DNA of 64,000 bases from Psychrobacter sp. 4Dc (GCF_002836715.1 NZ_PJAT01000039.1:29512-93511); one strand, 5' to 3'; positions 37,176 to 47,152 are shown, numbered from the stretch's first letter. A program made the numbers and translations. The notes: generated by a model from the sequence alone, not told the origin.

Positions 37176-38267
37176 ATGAAAGAATCCTTACGCCTGCGTT
37201 TAGACCAGATGGTAGACCGTTATGAAGAGGTCACCGCTTTATTATCAGATCCTAGTGTCATCAGTGATAATAATAAGTTCCGTGAATTGTCTGTTGAGCA
37301 CAGCGACTTGATGGAGATCACGACGCTGTGGCAAAACTACGTGGGTGCAGAAACGGATCAGGCTGATGCAGAAGCGATGCTAGCCGATGCAACAGATCCT
37401 GACATGAAAGAGATGATGATCGATGAGATTGAGAGTGCGCGTGATACCATCGTAGAGATGGAAGAAGCGCTTAATCTGATGATGCTACCAAAAGATCCTA
37501 ACGATAAAGTACCAGCATTTTTAGAGATTCGTGCAGGGACAGGTGGCGATGAAGCAGCGATTTTCTCTGGTGACTTGTTCCGTATGTACCAAAAATACGC
37601 GCAGAGCCAAGGCTGGACACTAGAAGTGCTCTCTGCAAATGAAGGTGAGCATGGCGGTTATAAAGAAATCATCACTCGCGTATCTGGCAACAGTGTATAT
37701 GGTCGTCTAAAGTTTGAATCAGGCGCTCACCGTGTACAGCGTGTCCCTGAAACCGAGAGCCAAGGTCGTGTTCACACGTCAGCTTGTACGGTTGCGGTCA
37801 TGCCAGAAGTTGAGATTGATGATAGCGTCGATATCAATCCTGCTGATATCAAAATGGATACTTTCCGCTCAAGCGGCGCTGGTGGTCAGCACGTGAACAC
37901 GACTGACTCTGCCGTACGTTTGACACACATTCCGACAGGTACCGTGGTAGAGTGTCAGCAAGAGCGTAGCCAACACAAAAACCGTGCGCATGCTATGAAA
38001 ATGCTGGTCTCTAAAATCCAGCAAGCCAAAGTGCAAGCACAGGTCGATGTGGCGGACTCTATACGTCGTGACTTGGTCGGTAGTGGCGATCGCTCTGAGC
38101 GTATCCGTACCTATAATTTTCCACAAGGTCGTATGACCGATCACCGTATCAACCTTACCTTATACAAGCTTGATTCCATTATGGAAGGCGACTTGGACGA
38201 GATTCTTGATGCACTACTGCGTGAGCATCAGGCTGATTTGATGGCCAGTATCGGTGGCAATGACTAG
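37176..38267 (+). CDS. prfA: Peptide chain release factor 1
   Basis: RF1 recognises UAA and UAG stop codons and triggers peptide release. It is 363 residues, as usual. The stop-codon-reading tripeptide is PET at 191-193 (PxT class, RF1). The catalytic GGQ is at 236-238 in [16 protein letters not shown]. The prmC methyltransferase gene, which modifies that glutamine and often follows prfA, is not downstream here; lysS follows after 130 bp. In this window the TnpB amber and the transporter's TAG are RF1-read stops. Confidence 0.97.
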   Translation: MKESLRLRLDQMVDRYEEVTALLSDPSVISDNNKFRELSVEHSDLMEITTLWQNYVGAETDQADAEAMLADATDPDMKEMMIDEIESARDTIVEMEEALNLMMLPKDPNDKVPAFLEIRAGTGGDEAAIFSGDLFRMYQKYAQSQGWTLEVLSANEGEHGGYKEIITRVSGNSVYGRLKFESGAHRVQRVPETESQGRVHTSACTVAVMPEVEIDDSVDINPADIKMDTFRSSGAGGQHVNTTDSAVRLTHIPTGTVVECQQERSQHKNRAHAMKMLVSKIQQAKVQAQVDVADSIRRDLVGSGDRSERIRTYNFPQGRMTDHRINLTLYKLDSIMEGDLDEILDALLREHQADLMASIGGND

Positions 38268-38397
38268 TAGCTAGTCTTTAAGAGTACCAGTAGTTTTATC
38301 GTTTTTATCACCATATCTGTTCTTATAATAATAAGTATTGATTTAATTTTTCTGTTTTCGTTTATCCATTTAATTACCTAAAAATATTGAGAGTGTT

Positions 38398-39936
38398 ATG
38401 TCAAAGCACAATAATCAGAACCAAGATCAAACCCCAGTCGTAGAAGATGCTAACGAGCTAATCGCACAACTGCAAGCCAAGCTAGATGATATCAGTGCTT
38501 CAGGTAAACAGCCGTATCCTAATACGTTCAAACGCACTGATTATGCGCAAGACTTACAGACGGCTTTTGATGGTGTCTCAAAGCAGGAAATTGAAGAAAA
38601 AGCAGCAAATGGTGAAAAAACACAGGTCAACGTGGCAGGTCGAGTCATGCTCAACCGTGGTTCGTTTATCGTGATCCAAGATATGACAGGCCGTATTCAG
38701 TTATATGTAGCACGTAAAGAGCTTGATGAGGAAACGCGTGCGAGCATCAAATCACTAGATTTGGGTGACATCGTTGGGGTGTCAGGCTACATCGGTCGCT
38801 CAGGTAAAGGCGATTTGTATGTGCATATTGAAGAAATTACGCTACTGACCAAATCACTACGTCCAATGCCAAACAAGTTCCATGGCTTGGCTGATGTCGA
38901 GGCGCGCTATCGTAATCGTCATCTTGATTTGATGACCAATGAGACGACTCGCAATACCTTTATGGTTCGTAGTCAGATCGTTAGTGGTATTCGTCAATTT
39001 ATGCTCAATGAACGTTTTATGGAAGTCGAAACGCCAATGATGCATCCGATACCAGGCGGTGCAGTAGCCCGTCCGTTTGAGACGCATCATAATGCATTAG
39101 ACATGCCTTTATATCTACGTATCGCGCCTGAGCTTTATCTTAAGCGTCTAGTCGTTGGCGGGTTCGAGCGCGTATTTGAGATTAACCGTAGTTTCCGTAA
39201 TGAAGGGGTTTCAACCCGTCATAACCCTGAATTTACCATGATTGAGTTCTATCAAGCATACGCTGATTATCATGACTTAATGGATTTGACTGAGCGTCTG
39301 TTTAATCAGTTAGCAATAGATGTGTTGGGCACAACAGAGCTTACGTATCAAGAAGAAGCCATTAGCCTAAAAGCACCATTTGCTCGTCTATCAATGTCTG
39401 ATGCGATTGCAAAATATGCTGAAAACTTTGATATGACACGTATCAATGATCGTGAATACCTAGCAGAATATGCATCTATGACACTTAAGCAGCAAGTCAA
39501 AGATGTGTTTGGTGTGGGTAAACTACAGACAATTATCTTTGAAGAAACTGCTGAGCATCAACTGCGTCAGCCAACGTTCATCACTGAGTATCCTGCTGAG
39601 ACCTCGCCACTAGCGCGCCGTAGTGATGACAATCCTGAGATTACTGATCGCTTTGAGCTGTTCGTTGGTGGTCGTGAGTTGGCTAATGGTTTTAGTGAGC
39701 TTAATGATCCAGCAGACCAAGCTGAGCGTTTCCGTGGTCAGGTTGCTGAAAAAGACGCGGGCGATGATGAAGCCATGCATTTTGATGAAGAGTATATCGA
39801 AGCATTGTCTTATGGTTTGCCACCGACAGCTGGTGAGGGTATTGGTATCGATCGTCTAGTAATGCTATTTACCGACTCTGCTAGTATCCGTGATGTGATC
39901 TTGTTCCCGCACATGCGCCGCAAACAAGACAGCTAA
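38398..39936 (+). CDS. lysS: Lysyl-tRNA synthetase, class II
   Basis: LysS charges tRNA-Lys. It is 512 residues, normal for the bacterial class II form. Residues 65-170 form the OB-fold anticodon-binding domain. Class II motif 2 is [23 protein letters not shown], and motif 3 is [12 protein letters not shown] near the C-terminus. The N-terminal 20 residues are polar and variable. The ATG follows a GAGAGTGTT purine-rich site. A possible terminator lies at 39963-40026. Confidence 0.97.
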   Translation: MSKHNNQNQDQTPVVEDANELIAQLQAKLDDISASGKQPYPNTFKRTDYAQDLQTAFDGVSKQEIEEKAANGEKTQVNVAGRVMLNRGSFIVIQDMTGRIQLYVARKELDEETRASIKSLDLGDIVGVSGYIGRSGKGDLYVHIEEITLLTKSLRPMPNKFHGLADVEARYRNRHLDLMTNETTRNTFMVRSQIVSGIRQFMLNERFMEVETPMMHPIPGGAVARPFETHHNALDMPLYLRIAPELYLKRLVVGGFERVFEINRSFRNEGVSTRHNPEFTMIEFYQAYADYHDLMDLTERLFNQLAIDVLGTTELTYQEEAISLKAPFARLSMSDAIAKYAENFDMTRINDREYLAEYASMTLKQQVKDVFGVGKLQTIIFEETAEHQLRQPTFITEYPAETSPLARRSDDNPEITDRFELFVGGRELANGFSELNDPADQAERFRGQVAEKDAGDDEAMHFDEEYIEALSYGLPPTAGEGIGIDRLVMLFTDSASIRDVILFPHMRRKQDS

Positions 39937-39962
39937 GATGGGTTTGCTTGCTATAAATCCAA

Positions 39963-40026
39963 ACTGATACTTAACTCAGCATAAAAAGCTTTTGCTCATT
40001 TTCACAGAATGGGTATCAGCTTTTTT
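39963..40026 (+). terminator. Possible terminator of lysS
   Basis: CTGATAC near 39964 pairs with GTATCAG ending at 40019, followed by six T. The large loop holds a second stem (CTCATT with AATGGG). Weaker than the other terminators. Confidence 0.45.
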
Positions 40027-40051
40027 GTGAAATATCGTTTATAGAGGTATT

Positions 40052-40513
40052 ATGGATATTCAGCAAGCATCATATACGCTATGGCAAAAAATGATTCAGC
40101 AATGTTTTTTATCATTGTATGAGTTGCCTGATGACAAAATCACTGACTCTGATCATTTTCAGGGTTATGATTTTGTTTTTGAGTTTTCCGGCGCTACTAT
40201 TTATTTGCTCGTCAATACCGTCGTGATGCAGGCAACTAAGCAAGAAGTGGATAATGCTAAAGCTCGTGAGTGGAGAAAAGAAGTTGTTAACCAACTTATC
40301 AAACGCCACGCTCAGATTTATCAAAAAAATGATAGCCTAATTGTAGATAGAAATGCCGCGACAACTGATAAAGCGGTTTATTTTATTGGCTTAACGTCAT
40401 TGTCTATCAATCATCAAAACGATCAATCGGGCCATTCATCTTATGCAGTTGGCTACGAATATGGCAGTCGGTTTTTTGCAGAAGACTGTGTTTTAGACTT
40501 GGATGATGAGTAA
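40052..40513 (+). CDS. Hypothetical protein, possibly the 5' part of a gene split by TAA
   Basis: A 153-residue soluble protein beginning MDIQQASYTLWQKMIQQCF. I do not recognise a family. The ATG at 40052 has GAGG about 8 nt before it. The protein ends at a TAA (40511-40513). The next gene is in the same frame, and the codons directly after the TAA continue as plausible protein (SILQVFSHQNFVDILN), so the two may be one 420-codon gene disrupted by a nonsense mutation (CAA, GAA or AAA to TAA) or a sequencing error. If so, this is the N-terminal third. Confidence 0.65.
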   Translation: MDIQQASYTLWQKMIQQCFLSLYELPDDKITDSDHFQGYDFVFEFSGATIYLLVNTVVMQATKQEVDNAKAREWRKEVVNQLIKRHAQIYQKNDSLIVDRNAATTDKAVYFIGLTSLSINHQNDQSGHSSYAVGYEYGSRFFAEDCVLDLDDE

Positions 40514-40567
40514 AGTATCCTACAAGTCTTTAGTCATCAAAACTTCGTTGATATCCTTAATCAGTTA

Positions 40568-41314
40568 GTGACGCCAAGTGATTTAACAACCTTTTTGGAT
40601 TTCCATCGTCGTCAACTGTCTAGCTTTGCATCATTTCAAAACGAATCAACATTGCTTAAACAGTTTCTACAATCACCTGACTTTCATCAAAGAGCGATTA
40701 GGGTGCAAGAGCAGCTAATCGATAACGAGTTAATTGAGCAAGTTGAATTACGCTTACTTAAAGCAGTAGAGCCAAATCAGACTGTGTATGCCGATGCCTT
40801 AATGGCTGAGATGCAAAAAAATACTGGGATGTGGTTCAAGCTGTTTAACAGTGTTCTTGAGCGTTATTATGAAGCGGGTAGACCTTTACCAAATGAGCAG
40901 GTTGATATTTTGGTAGATGAGTCAATCTATACCTATGCGTGTCTAGTAGAAAAAATCTTAGCTTATAGAACCATGGATCAAGACTCGCGCTGGAATGGTT
41001 ATGTCCGTCATGAGCATTCTTATCATGTATTTGGACGCCATTATCTCATGGTGTTTTATGCGCAAGACGATAGCAGTTCGCTGAGCGCAGAAAATGTTAG
41101 GCTTTCTTATAAAGATTTGTTGTCAGATACCAATGTCCAGTTACAGGAGCCTGTAATGGATGATTTGTTTTTACTGGGCGTAGAGTTTAGGCCGTGCGAA
41201 GACAGTGTAAACACTGAGGTTTATCTGGATATATTTCATCAAGCTGGCTCATTGATTGATGAAAGCACTCAGCGCTTATATGACCGACTGGCCCAACTTC
41301 AAGCTCAGTTATAA
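40568..41314 (+). CDS. Hypothetical protein, possibly the 3' part of a gene split by TAA
   Basis: A 248-residue frame from GTG 40568 to TAA 41314, in frame with the preceding gene and separated from it by one TAA. The GTG has no convincing ribosome binding site. Coding character extends upstream of it to the TAA: 18 codons reading SILQVFSHQNFVDILNQL and then V. The segment FVDILNQLVTPSDLTTFLDF looks like one domain unit cut by the GTG start. Later blocks include WNGYVRHEHSYHVFGRHYL. Function is unknown; it is probably soluble. It lies 69 bp upstream of dnaX. Confidence 0.65.
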   Translation: MTPSDLTTFLDFHRRQLSSFASFQNESTLLKQFLQSPDFHQRAIRVQEQLIDNELIEQVELRLLKAVEPNQTVYADALMAEMQKNTGMWFKLFNSVLERYYEAGRPLPNEQVDILVDESIYTYACLVEKILAYRTMDQDSRWNGYVRHEHSYHVFGRHYLMVFYAQDDSSSLSAENVRLSYKDLLSDTNVQLQEPVMDDLFLLGVEFRPCEDSVNTEVYLDIFHQAGSLIDESTQRLYDRLAQLQAQL

Positions 41315-41383
41315 CCTAAACATAGTACGATTCATTAGTTTGACGCTCCCTTTATATTTGTATTATTTACATTGGCATTTATT

Positions 41384-43309
41384 ATGACGCAGCAATATCA
41401 AGTTTTAGCTCGCAAATACCGACCAAAAAACTTTCACGAGCTGATTGGGCAGACGCATGTGTCTCAAGCGCTGATTAATGCGATTGATTATAATCGTTTG
41501 CATCATGCCTATCTGTTTACAGGTACGCGCGGTGTGGGTAAGACAACGATTGCGCGTATTTTATCTAAATGCTTGAACTGTGATACAGGTATTACTAGTA
41601 CTCCTTGCGGTGTATGTGATAACTGTGTTGCTATTGATCAAGGGCGTTTCATTGATCTTATTGAGATTGATGCCGCTTCTCGTACCAAGGTCGAAGATAC
41701 GCGTGAGCTGTTAGACAATGTGCCTTATGCGCCAAGCCAAGGACGTTATAAGGTCTATCTGATTGATGAAGTACATATGCTGTCTACGCACAGCTTTAAC
41801 GCGCTACTTAAAACGCTAGAAGAGCCACCTGAACATGTGAAGTTTTTATTAGCGACGACTGATCCACAAAAGCTACCGATTACGATTATTTCGCGCTGCT
41901 TGCAATTTGTCCTACGCCCATTACCACAAACGTTACTTAGCGAGCACTTAGCAAATATCTTGACCAAAGAGCAGGTAGGCTATACTCAGCCAGCGATTTG
42001 GCAGTTGGCAAGTGCAGCTAAAGGTTCTGTACGTGATGCGTTATCATTGACCGATCAAGCCATTGCTTTTGGTCAAGGCGCACTGGATGATGCGACTGTC
42101 AATGCAATGCTTGGTCTCATTGACGCTGCTGACTTAGTGCGTCTAATCACAGATATCTATAATCATGATAAGTCTGCTGTTGCTGCTCATATTGAGCAAA
42201 TGCGTGCGCAAATGGTCGATGCGACTAGTATGTTTGATGGGCTCGCTGAGCTGTTGCATCAGTTGGCATTAACTCAGCTGTTACCTGAGGTCGCTCTCAA
42301 TGTCAATGAGGCGCAAGCAAAAGACATTTATACGCTAGCTCAGCATATTAGCCCTGATGTCTTGCAGCTGTATTATGAGATTGTTGTACAAGCCCGTGAA
42401 GGTGTCAAGCTTGCAAGTACACCGATGCAAGCGCTTGAGATGTGCATCTTGCGATTACTGGCGTTTCGTCCTTTGCCAGTCGATGAAGTCTTGGGCAATA
42501 CTTATGATAGTAGTGGGTCTGCTACCAAAGTACCAGCTATAGAACCAGTTTCTTCGGCATCAGCTCCAGATGCTATTGCACATGAGGCGTCAGCACCGCC
42601 GCCAAAGCTTTATAATGTTGATTATCCGGCTTCAAGTCACGATGAGCTGCAAAGCGGTATTGATTATAATGACAATTTAGCACAGTCAATGGCTAGTGCT
42701 ATGCCTGAACCAATTGTTGAGCCTGAACCAATTGTTGAGCCTGAACCAATTGTTGAGCCTGAACCAATTGTTGAGCCTGAACCAATTGTTGAGCCTGAAC
42801 CAATTGTTGAGCCTGAACCAATTGTTGAGCCTGGCGCAAATGATTCTCAATTAACAGCACACTCTGATGAAGACCCACGTACGTTGCTGCGTTGTCCACC
42901 TCAAGAACTGACAGGCGAGTGGAACCCAGAAAAGTGGGACTACTGGTTGCAAACTGCTCGTGAAAGCGAGGTATTGGCACAAGATGAGCTAGCACTGGCA
43001 CGACAAGGTACAATGACTGGTCAATGCAATGGCAAAGCCACGTTTTTGACCAGTGTTGATAGTAAGCATTTGCAGGTCACTTTTCAGCAATTGGCAGCTA
43101 AGCTACAACAGCAATTTACGCAAGCTGACATTGACTTGAAAATTGATAGTAGTATTATGCAGACCGAAGATAAAACCCCAGAGCGCCGACAGAAAAAACG
43201 TTTAGAGCAAGCGAAAACCGTTGCTGAAACGAAATTACTAAAAACACCAGTAATGCAGTATTTAACTGAACGTGGTGAGGGTAAAATGGGTAAAGTACAG
43301 CTGTATTAA
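41384..43309 (+). CDS. dnaX: DNA polymerase III tau/gamma subunit
   Basis: DnaX is the ATPase of the sliding-clamp loader; tau also binds the polymerase core and the helicase. It is 641 residues from ATG 41384 (an in-frame TTG at 41372 adds four). Walker A GTRGVGKTT is at 47-55, zinc-binding cysteines at C63, C66 (CLNC) and C75, C78, C81 (CGVCDNC), DEVH is the Walker B region, and SRCLQF is the sensor. A hydrophilic linker with seven PEPIVE repeats (441-482) precedes the C-terminal tau domain V. I see no clear E. coli-type frameshift signal for gamma. Confidence 0.95.
   Translation: MTQQYQVLARKYRPKNFHELIGQTHVSQALINAIDYNRLHHAYLFTGTRGVGKTTIARILSKCLNCDTGITSTPCGVCDNCVAIDQGRFIDLIEIDAASRTKVEDTRELLDNVPYAPSQGRYKVYLIDEVHMLSTHSFNALLKTLEEPPEHVKFLLATTDPQKLPITIISRCLQFVLRPLPQTLLSEHLANILTKEQVGYTQPAIWQLASAAKGSVRDALSLTDQAIAFGQGALDDATVNAMLGLIDAADLVRLITDIYNHDKSAVAAHIEQMRAQMVDATSMFDGLAELLHQLALTQLLPEVALNVNEAQAKDIYTLAQHISPDVLQLYYEIVVQAREGVKLASTPMQALEMCILRLLAFRPLPVDEVLGNTYDSSGSATKVPAIEPVSSASAPDAIAHEASAPPPKLYNVDYPASSHDELQSGIDYNDNLAQSMASAMPEPIVEPEPIVEPEPIVEPEPIVEPEPIVEPEPIVEPEPIVEPGANDSQLTAHSDEDPRTLLRCPPQELTGEWNPEKWDYWLQTARESEVLAQDELALARQGTMTGQCNGKATFLTSVDSKHLQVTFQQLAAKLQQQFTQADIDLKIDSSIMQTEDKTPERRQKKRLEQAKTVAETKLLKTPVMQYLTERGEGKMGKVQLY
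42704..42829 (+). repeat. Seven 18-bp tandem repeats in dnaX
   Basis: CCTGAACCAATTGTTGAG is repeated seven times without change between 42704 and 42829, encoding PEPIVE in the tau linker. The identity between copies suggests recent expansion. The unit is a multiple of three. Confidence 0.97.
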
Positions 43310-43377
43310 GATTTTAGAGCAGTGTTTGCTCAAAATATCTAAAAGTATATTTATATATTGAACGTAGTTTTATATTA

Positions 43378-43417
43378 AATATCAAGGTGATAGCAATATA
43401 TCACCTTGATATTTTTG
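43378..43417 (+). terminator. Rho-independent terminator of dnaX
   Basis: AATATCAAGGTGATA (43378-43392) pairs with TATCACCTTGATATT (43399-43413), followed by a T-run. Confidence 0.9.
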
Positions 43418-43542
43418 TTTTTATTACGGGTCAAAATATATTTATCAAACAAGAGAGAACCATTTGATAACGATAAGATGAATGTAAAGTCGTTATAATG
43501 GTTAAGTTATATTAAAAACTGAAATGACGTTTAGGTGAGAAT

Positions 43543-44442
43543 ATGTTGGATAATTTACGCGGTATGGCTGTGTTCGCCAGTGTGGTCGGACATGGCTCTT
43601 TTAGTGGCTCAGCACGTGAGCTAGGTATTACAACCAGTGCAGTCAGTCAGCAAATTCGTTCGTTAGAGAACGAGCTTGGCGTGGTATTGCTACATCGCTC
43701 AACTCGTAAGCTAAGCTTAACAGAAGCTGGCGAGAGCTTTTATGAAGCGGCAAAAGATGTCGTCAGTGCAGCAGAGCAAGGGCGTATTAAAGTTAATCAA
43801 TTGCGTGATGAGCTAGCAGGTAGCTTGCGTGTATCGACGACTCCTGAGCTTGGTGTTAATCATATACTGCCAGCACTCTCTACTTGGATGGCGGCACATG
43901 ATGATCTAAGTGTCACTTATCTAGCTGACAATCATTATATTGATATGATTGATGAGCGTATTGATATTGCTATTCGCATGAGCCCATCGATTAATGATTC
44001 TAGTCTGAGCAGTCATCCATTGACCGATGTGCGCCAACTATTGGTTGCCTCACCCCAGTATTTGCGTCAGCACAGTAAGCTAAATACGCCTAAAGATTTG
44101 GCTGAGCATCAATTAATCTGTATTGAAATCATGAAAGATGCCAATCAGATTGATATGATTCAGACTGAAACGGGTAAAAAAACGCGTGTCAAAATGAACT
44201 CACGTATCTATACCAACAACGTGTTTATGGCAACTACGTTGGCTAAAGAAGGTCATGGTTTGGTTAGAATGCTAGAAATGGACGTCAAAAAAGAGCTTGA
44301 GAGCGGTGAGTTGGTAGAAGTGTTGACTGGCTATCAACTACCAAGCTTTGTGCTATATGCGGTCACTTTAAATCGAGACCAACAGCCAGCTAAAATTACT
44401 CGTTGCCTAGAAGTACTGAAAAAATACTTCCATGCGAATTAA
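43543..44442 (+). CDS. LysR-family transcriptional regulator
   Basis: A 299-residue LysR-type regulator. The N-terminal winged helix is clear (FSGSARELGITTSAVSQQI, then LHRSTRKLSLTEAG). The remainder is a periplasmic-binding-like effector domain; the effector is not apparent. It has the AAADM-type class of CrgA/AphB-like regulators. It stands alone; the next gene belongs to an insertion sequence, and the original downstream terminator appears to lie beyond that insertion. A TATAAT at 43494-43499 may be its -10. Confidence 0.93.
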   Translation: MLDNLRGMAVFASVVGHGSFSGSARELGITTSAVSQQIRSLENELGVVLLHRSTRKLSLTEAGESFYEAAKDVVSAAEQGRIKVNQLRDELAGSLRVSTTPELGVNHILPALSTWMAAHDDLSVTYLADNHYIDMIDERIDIAIRMSPSINDSSLSSHPLTDVRQLLVASPQYLRQHSKLNTPKDLAEHQLICIEIMKDANQIDMIQTETGKKTRVKMNSRIYTNNVFMATTLAKEGHGLVRMLEMDVKKELESGELVEVLTGYQLPSFVLYAVTLNRDQQPAKITRCLEVLKKYFHAN

Positions 44443-44493
44443 GTGTTGTTCTCACTACGCACGAAAAGTTTTTAGTTAGCAGTTAGCAGCTAT

Positions 44494-45473
44494 ACCCCAC
44501 TCTCAACTTCGAAAGTGATTGAAAAAAGAAGAGCACCTCACTAATCTATTGTTTTCGACCAAGAATACAATGGAGTTGTGAGATGCCCATAGACGAATTT
44601 ATCATCAATATCTATTTAATGGTAGAGCAATATTACAAAATAGTCGTCACCAAACCCTTGCGAAGTGCAGGTTACGCGCCAAAGCTAAGTGATCCTGAGG
44701 TTATTTGCATGGAGATGGTCGGTGAATTTTTACACCTAGATCAAGACAAACAAATTTGGCAATACTTTACCCAGCATTGGCAAGACTGGTTTCCAGCCAT
44801 CGGCTCATACCCTAACTTCGCAAAGCACTGCGCCAATCTGTGGCAAGTCAAACAGCAGATACAAGATAACGTCAGTCAAATTGAAGGCCGTGACAACATT
44901 CATTTTATGGATGGCTTTTGGGTACCCGTCTGTCATTATGGACGCGCTTATCGGCATAAGAATTATCAAGACTTAGCAGCTTTTAGCTACTGTGCCGCTA
45001 AGCAAGAGAGGTACTATGGCTTTGAAGGCCATTTGCTTGTTAACTTATCGGGCATGATTAAAGGCTTTACCTTTGCTCCTGCCAATGTTGATGAAAGAGC
45101 GGTTGCCCCAGAAATCACCACTCATATTCATGGGCTACTTGGCGCTGATAAAGGGTATATCAGCCCTAGTCTGACATCGTACTACGACGCTCAAGGCGTG
45201 GATTTACAAACGCCACTCAGAGCCAACATGAAAGAGGATAGACCCAAACCTGTGGTAAGGCGGCTAATGAAAGCCCGCCGTATCGTTGAAACAGTCATTG
45301 GTCAGTTATCAGAACGATTTAATATACAAAGGGTACGAGCAAGAGATTTATGGCATTTGTCTCATCGATTGATTCGTAAGATTCTTTCACACAATCTGTG
45401 CTTTGTACTCAACAAAAAACTTGGTAATCCGCCTCTTCAGTTTGATTTGCTTATTTCAAGTTGAGAGTGGGGT
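44494..45473 (+). mobile_element. IS982-family insertion sequence, complete
   Basis: The element is 980 bp, bounded by perfect 16-bp inverted repeats ACCCCACTCTCAACTT (44494-44509) and AAGTTGAGAGTGGGGT (45458-45473). It contains one transposase gene of full length. No target duplication is visible: the left flank ends in GCTAT and the right begins AGACA. The right end abuts a 22-bp perfect terminator stem, and the left end lies 51 bp after the LysR stop. Confidence 0.93.
44583..45464 (+). CDS. IS982-family DDE transposase
   Basis: A full-length 293-residue transposase. The acidic triad is expected at the Asp in FMDGFWVPVC, the Asp in LLGADKGYISP and the Glu in RRIVETVIGQLSERF; all three are present. 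The N-terminal VEQYYKIVVTKPLRSAGYAPKL-type region is typical of IS982. The TGA stop (45462-45464) lies inside the right inverted repeat. GGAG lies 5 nt before the ATG. No frameshift or stop is seen, so the gene looks functional. Confidence 0.94.
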   Translation: MPIDEFIINIYLMVEQYYKIVVTKPLRSAGYAPKLSDPEVICMEMVGEFLHLDQDKQIWQYFTQHWQDWFPAIGSYPNFAKHCANLWQVKQQIQDNVSQIEGRDNIHFMDGFWVPVCHYGRAYRHKNYQDLAAFSYCAAKQERYYGFEGHLLVNLSGMIKGFTFAPANVDERAVAPEITTHIHGLLGADKGYISPSLTSYYDAQGVDLQTPLRANMKEDRPKPVVRRLMKARRIVETVIGQLSERFNIQRVRARDLWHLSHRLIRKILSHNLCFVLNKKLGNPPLQFDLLISS

Positions 45474-45474
45474 A

Positions 45475-45526
45475 GACAACAAAAAAGCCTATAGATAATG
45501 AATCATCTATAGGCTTTTTTGTTGTC
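45475..45526. terminator. Strong bidirectional terminator between the IS982 element and argD
   Basis: A perfect 22-bp stem, GACAACAAAAAAGCCTATAG plus AT and its complement, surrounds an 8-nt loop. A-runs and T-runs on both sides suit the converging LysR/IS and argD genes. Confidence 0.92.
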
Positions 45527-45549
45527 TATTATTAACGTTGAAGCATGCT

Positions 45550-46731
45550 TTAAAATGATGGCTTTAATAAATTAATTAAACGCTCAATAACTTGTGTGCT
45601 TTCATCACGGCTCATGTTAAGTGGTGGCAGCAAACGTACAACATGACCACCCGTCACATTAATGATCAGCTTTTGCTCATCACGGGCACGATCTACCAGT
45701 TGGTTACAATCCATATCTTCAGGTAGCGCGATACCAATCATCATACCTGCACCGCGACTGCTAACGCCATGTTGACCAAATGTATCAACGATACTTTCTC
45801 TAATGAATAAACCCTCAGTCACTGCGTTTTCCATGATATTACTATTTGCTAGCACGTCATATACGCTATGTACCACACGGCTGGCCAATGGTGTACCACC
45901 ATAAGTAGAGCCGTGGCTACCAGCGCCAAACAGACCATTGGCACGGCCACGTACCATGCACGCACCAACTGGGAAACCATTACCTAGACCTTTGGCTGTC
46001 GTCAACACATCAGGGCGAGCATTGCTATGTTGATAAGCAAAATATCTACCCGTACGGCCATTACCTGTTTGCACTTCATCCAGCATAAATAGCCAGTTAT
46101 GAGCGTCACATTCCGCTTGCAGCTCTTCAAGATAAGTAAAGCCATTAGCTGCAGTGTTTAGGCCACCTTCGCCTTGGATCGGCTCTACAAAGATAGCGCA
46201 GATATCATCATGTTCTTGAGCAGCTTGTTTGACGGCAGCGATATCGCCAAATGGCACACGAATAAAGTCCTCATCTAGCGTATAAAATCCTTCACGTGCT
46301 TTTGGATTTGCAGTAGCTGACAAAGATAATAACGTACGACCATGGAACGATTGCTCCATTACGATAACTTTTGGACGTTTAAAACCTTGTTTGTACGCGT
46401 ATAAACGTGCCAGTTTTAATGCAGCTTCATTGGCTTCGGCGCCGCTATTGGCAAAAAACACGCTGTCCATTTGGGCGGCGGTACATAGTATCTCTCCAGC
46501 ACGCTCTTGCCAATCAATGCCAAACAAGTTGCTCGTATGAATTAACGTACCTGCTTGCTGCTGAATCGCGTCAGTGACTTGTGGATGACAGTGTCCTAAG
46601 CCGCATACCGCAATACCAGTCAAGGCATCTAAGTAAGGCGTGTCATCTTTGGTATAGAGCCAACTGCCTGCACCGCGTGTAAAGCTGATTGGTTGACGAT
46701 TATAAGTGGGCATCAGGTAAGTAGCAGACAT
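45550..46731 (-). CDS. argD: Acetylornithine/succinyldiaminopimelate aminotransferase family
   Basis: A PLP class III aminotransferase of 394 residues. It transfers the amino group in arginine (and lysine) biosynthesis. Diagnostic blocks are GIAVCGLGHCHPQVT, NSGAEANEAALKLARLY, PIQGEGG, LDEVQTGNGRTG and the PLP-lysine motif TTAKGLGNGFPVGACMV. The ATG at 46731 has AAGG 9 nt upstream; the frame is open to 46836 but the earlier part overlaps yacG. The size and N-terminus suit ArgD; AstC and GabT-like paralogues are the alternatives. Confidence 0.9.
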   Translation of the reverse strand: MSATYLMPTYNRQPISFTRGAGSWLYTKDDTPYLDALTGIAVCGLGHCHPQVTDAIQQQAGTLIHTSNLFGIDWQERAGEILCTAAQMDSVFFANSGAEANEAALKLARLYAYKQGFKRPKVIVMEQSFHGRTLLSLSATANPKAREGFYTLDEDFIRVPFGDIAAVKQAAQEHDDICAIFVEPIQGEGGLNTAANGFTYLEELQAECDAHNWLFMLDEVQTGNGRTGRYFAYQHSNARPDVLTTAKGLGNGFPVGACMVRGRANGLFGAGSHGSTYGGTPLASRVVHSVYDVLANSNIMENAVTEGLFIRESIVDTFGQHGVSSRGAGMMIGIALPEDMDCNQLVDRARDEQKLIINVTGGHVVRLLPPLNMSRDESTQVIERLINLLKPSF

Positions 46732-46771
46732 GTAAAGCATCCTTGGTATAATAATTGAGTAAAAGTGTGGG

Positions 46772-46963
46772 TTATAGCTCGTCAGAAAAAGGCGTGGTTT
46801 CTGCAGGTAAGGTGTAGTCTTCGTTTGCCCAAGCACCTAAGTCGATCAGCTTGCAGCGACTGCTACAAAACGGCTTGTATTTATTGTCTTGCCAGGCCGT
46901 CTGAGTGCTGCAACGTGGACAAGGGTAGGTCTTTGGAGGCGTATTTTCAGTAGAGTCAGTCAT
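46772..46963 (-). CDS. yacG: DNA gyrase inhibitor YacG
   Basis: A 63-residue zinc protein. The four ligands are C15, C18 (CPRC), C33 and C37 (CSSRC), followed by [13 protein letters not shown], the YacG signature. YacG binds GyrB and inhibits gyrase in vitro. It lies 40 bp upstream of argD in the same direction and may be cotranscribed. It is a small gene that is easy to miss. Confidence 0.95.
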   Translation of the reverse strand: MTDSTENTPPKTYPCPRCSTQTAWQDNKYKPFCSSRCKLIDLGAWANEDYTLPAETTPFSDEL

Positions 46964-47152
46964 AAGAAAAGAGCAATGTCCTAAATGTTATTAGTATTGG
47001 TTGCATATGGCACGAGCAGAAAACGCATCCGTCATTTAAATTACGACGAAACGAGGCGTACTTGCTATCGCTGTATTACTATTCAATTGGATTGACTATA
47101 TAATAGCATGGGGCCGAATAATGACAAAAGACAAATGCTTTAAGGATAGTAG

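Noticed and set aside
42699..43013. Minus-strand ORF with LVQAQQ repeats
   Set aside because: It is the antisense shadow of the dnaX 18-bp repeats.
43185..43205. A-rich run in dnaX (CAGAAAAAACG) as a frameshift site for gamma
   Set aside because: It lies near the very end of dnaX, in the QKKR codons, and lacks the A AAA AAG slippery heptamer and a following stem, so it would not give a gamma-sized product.
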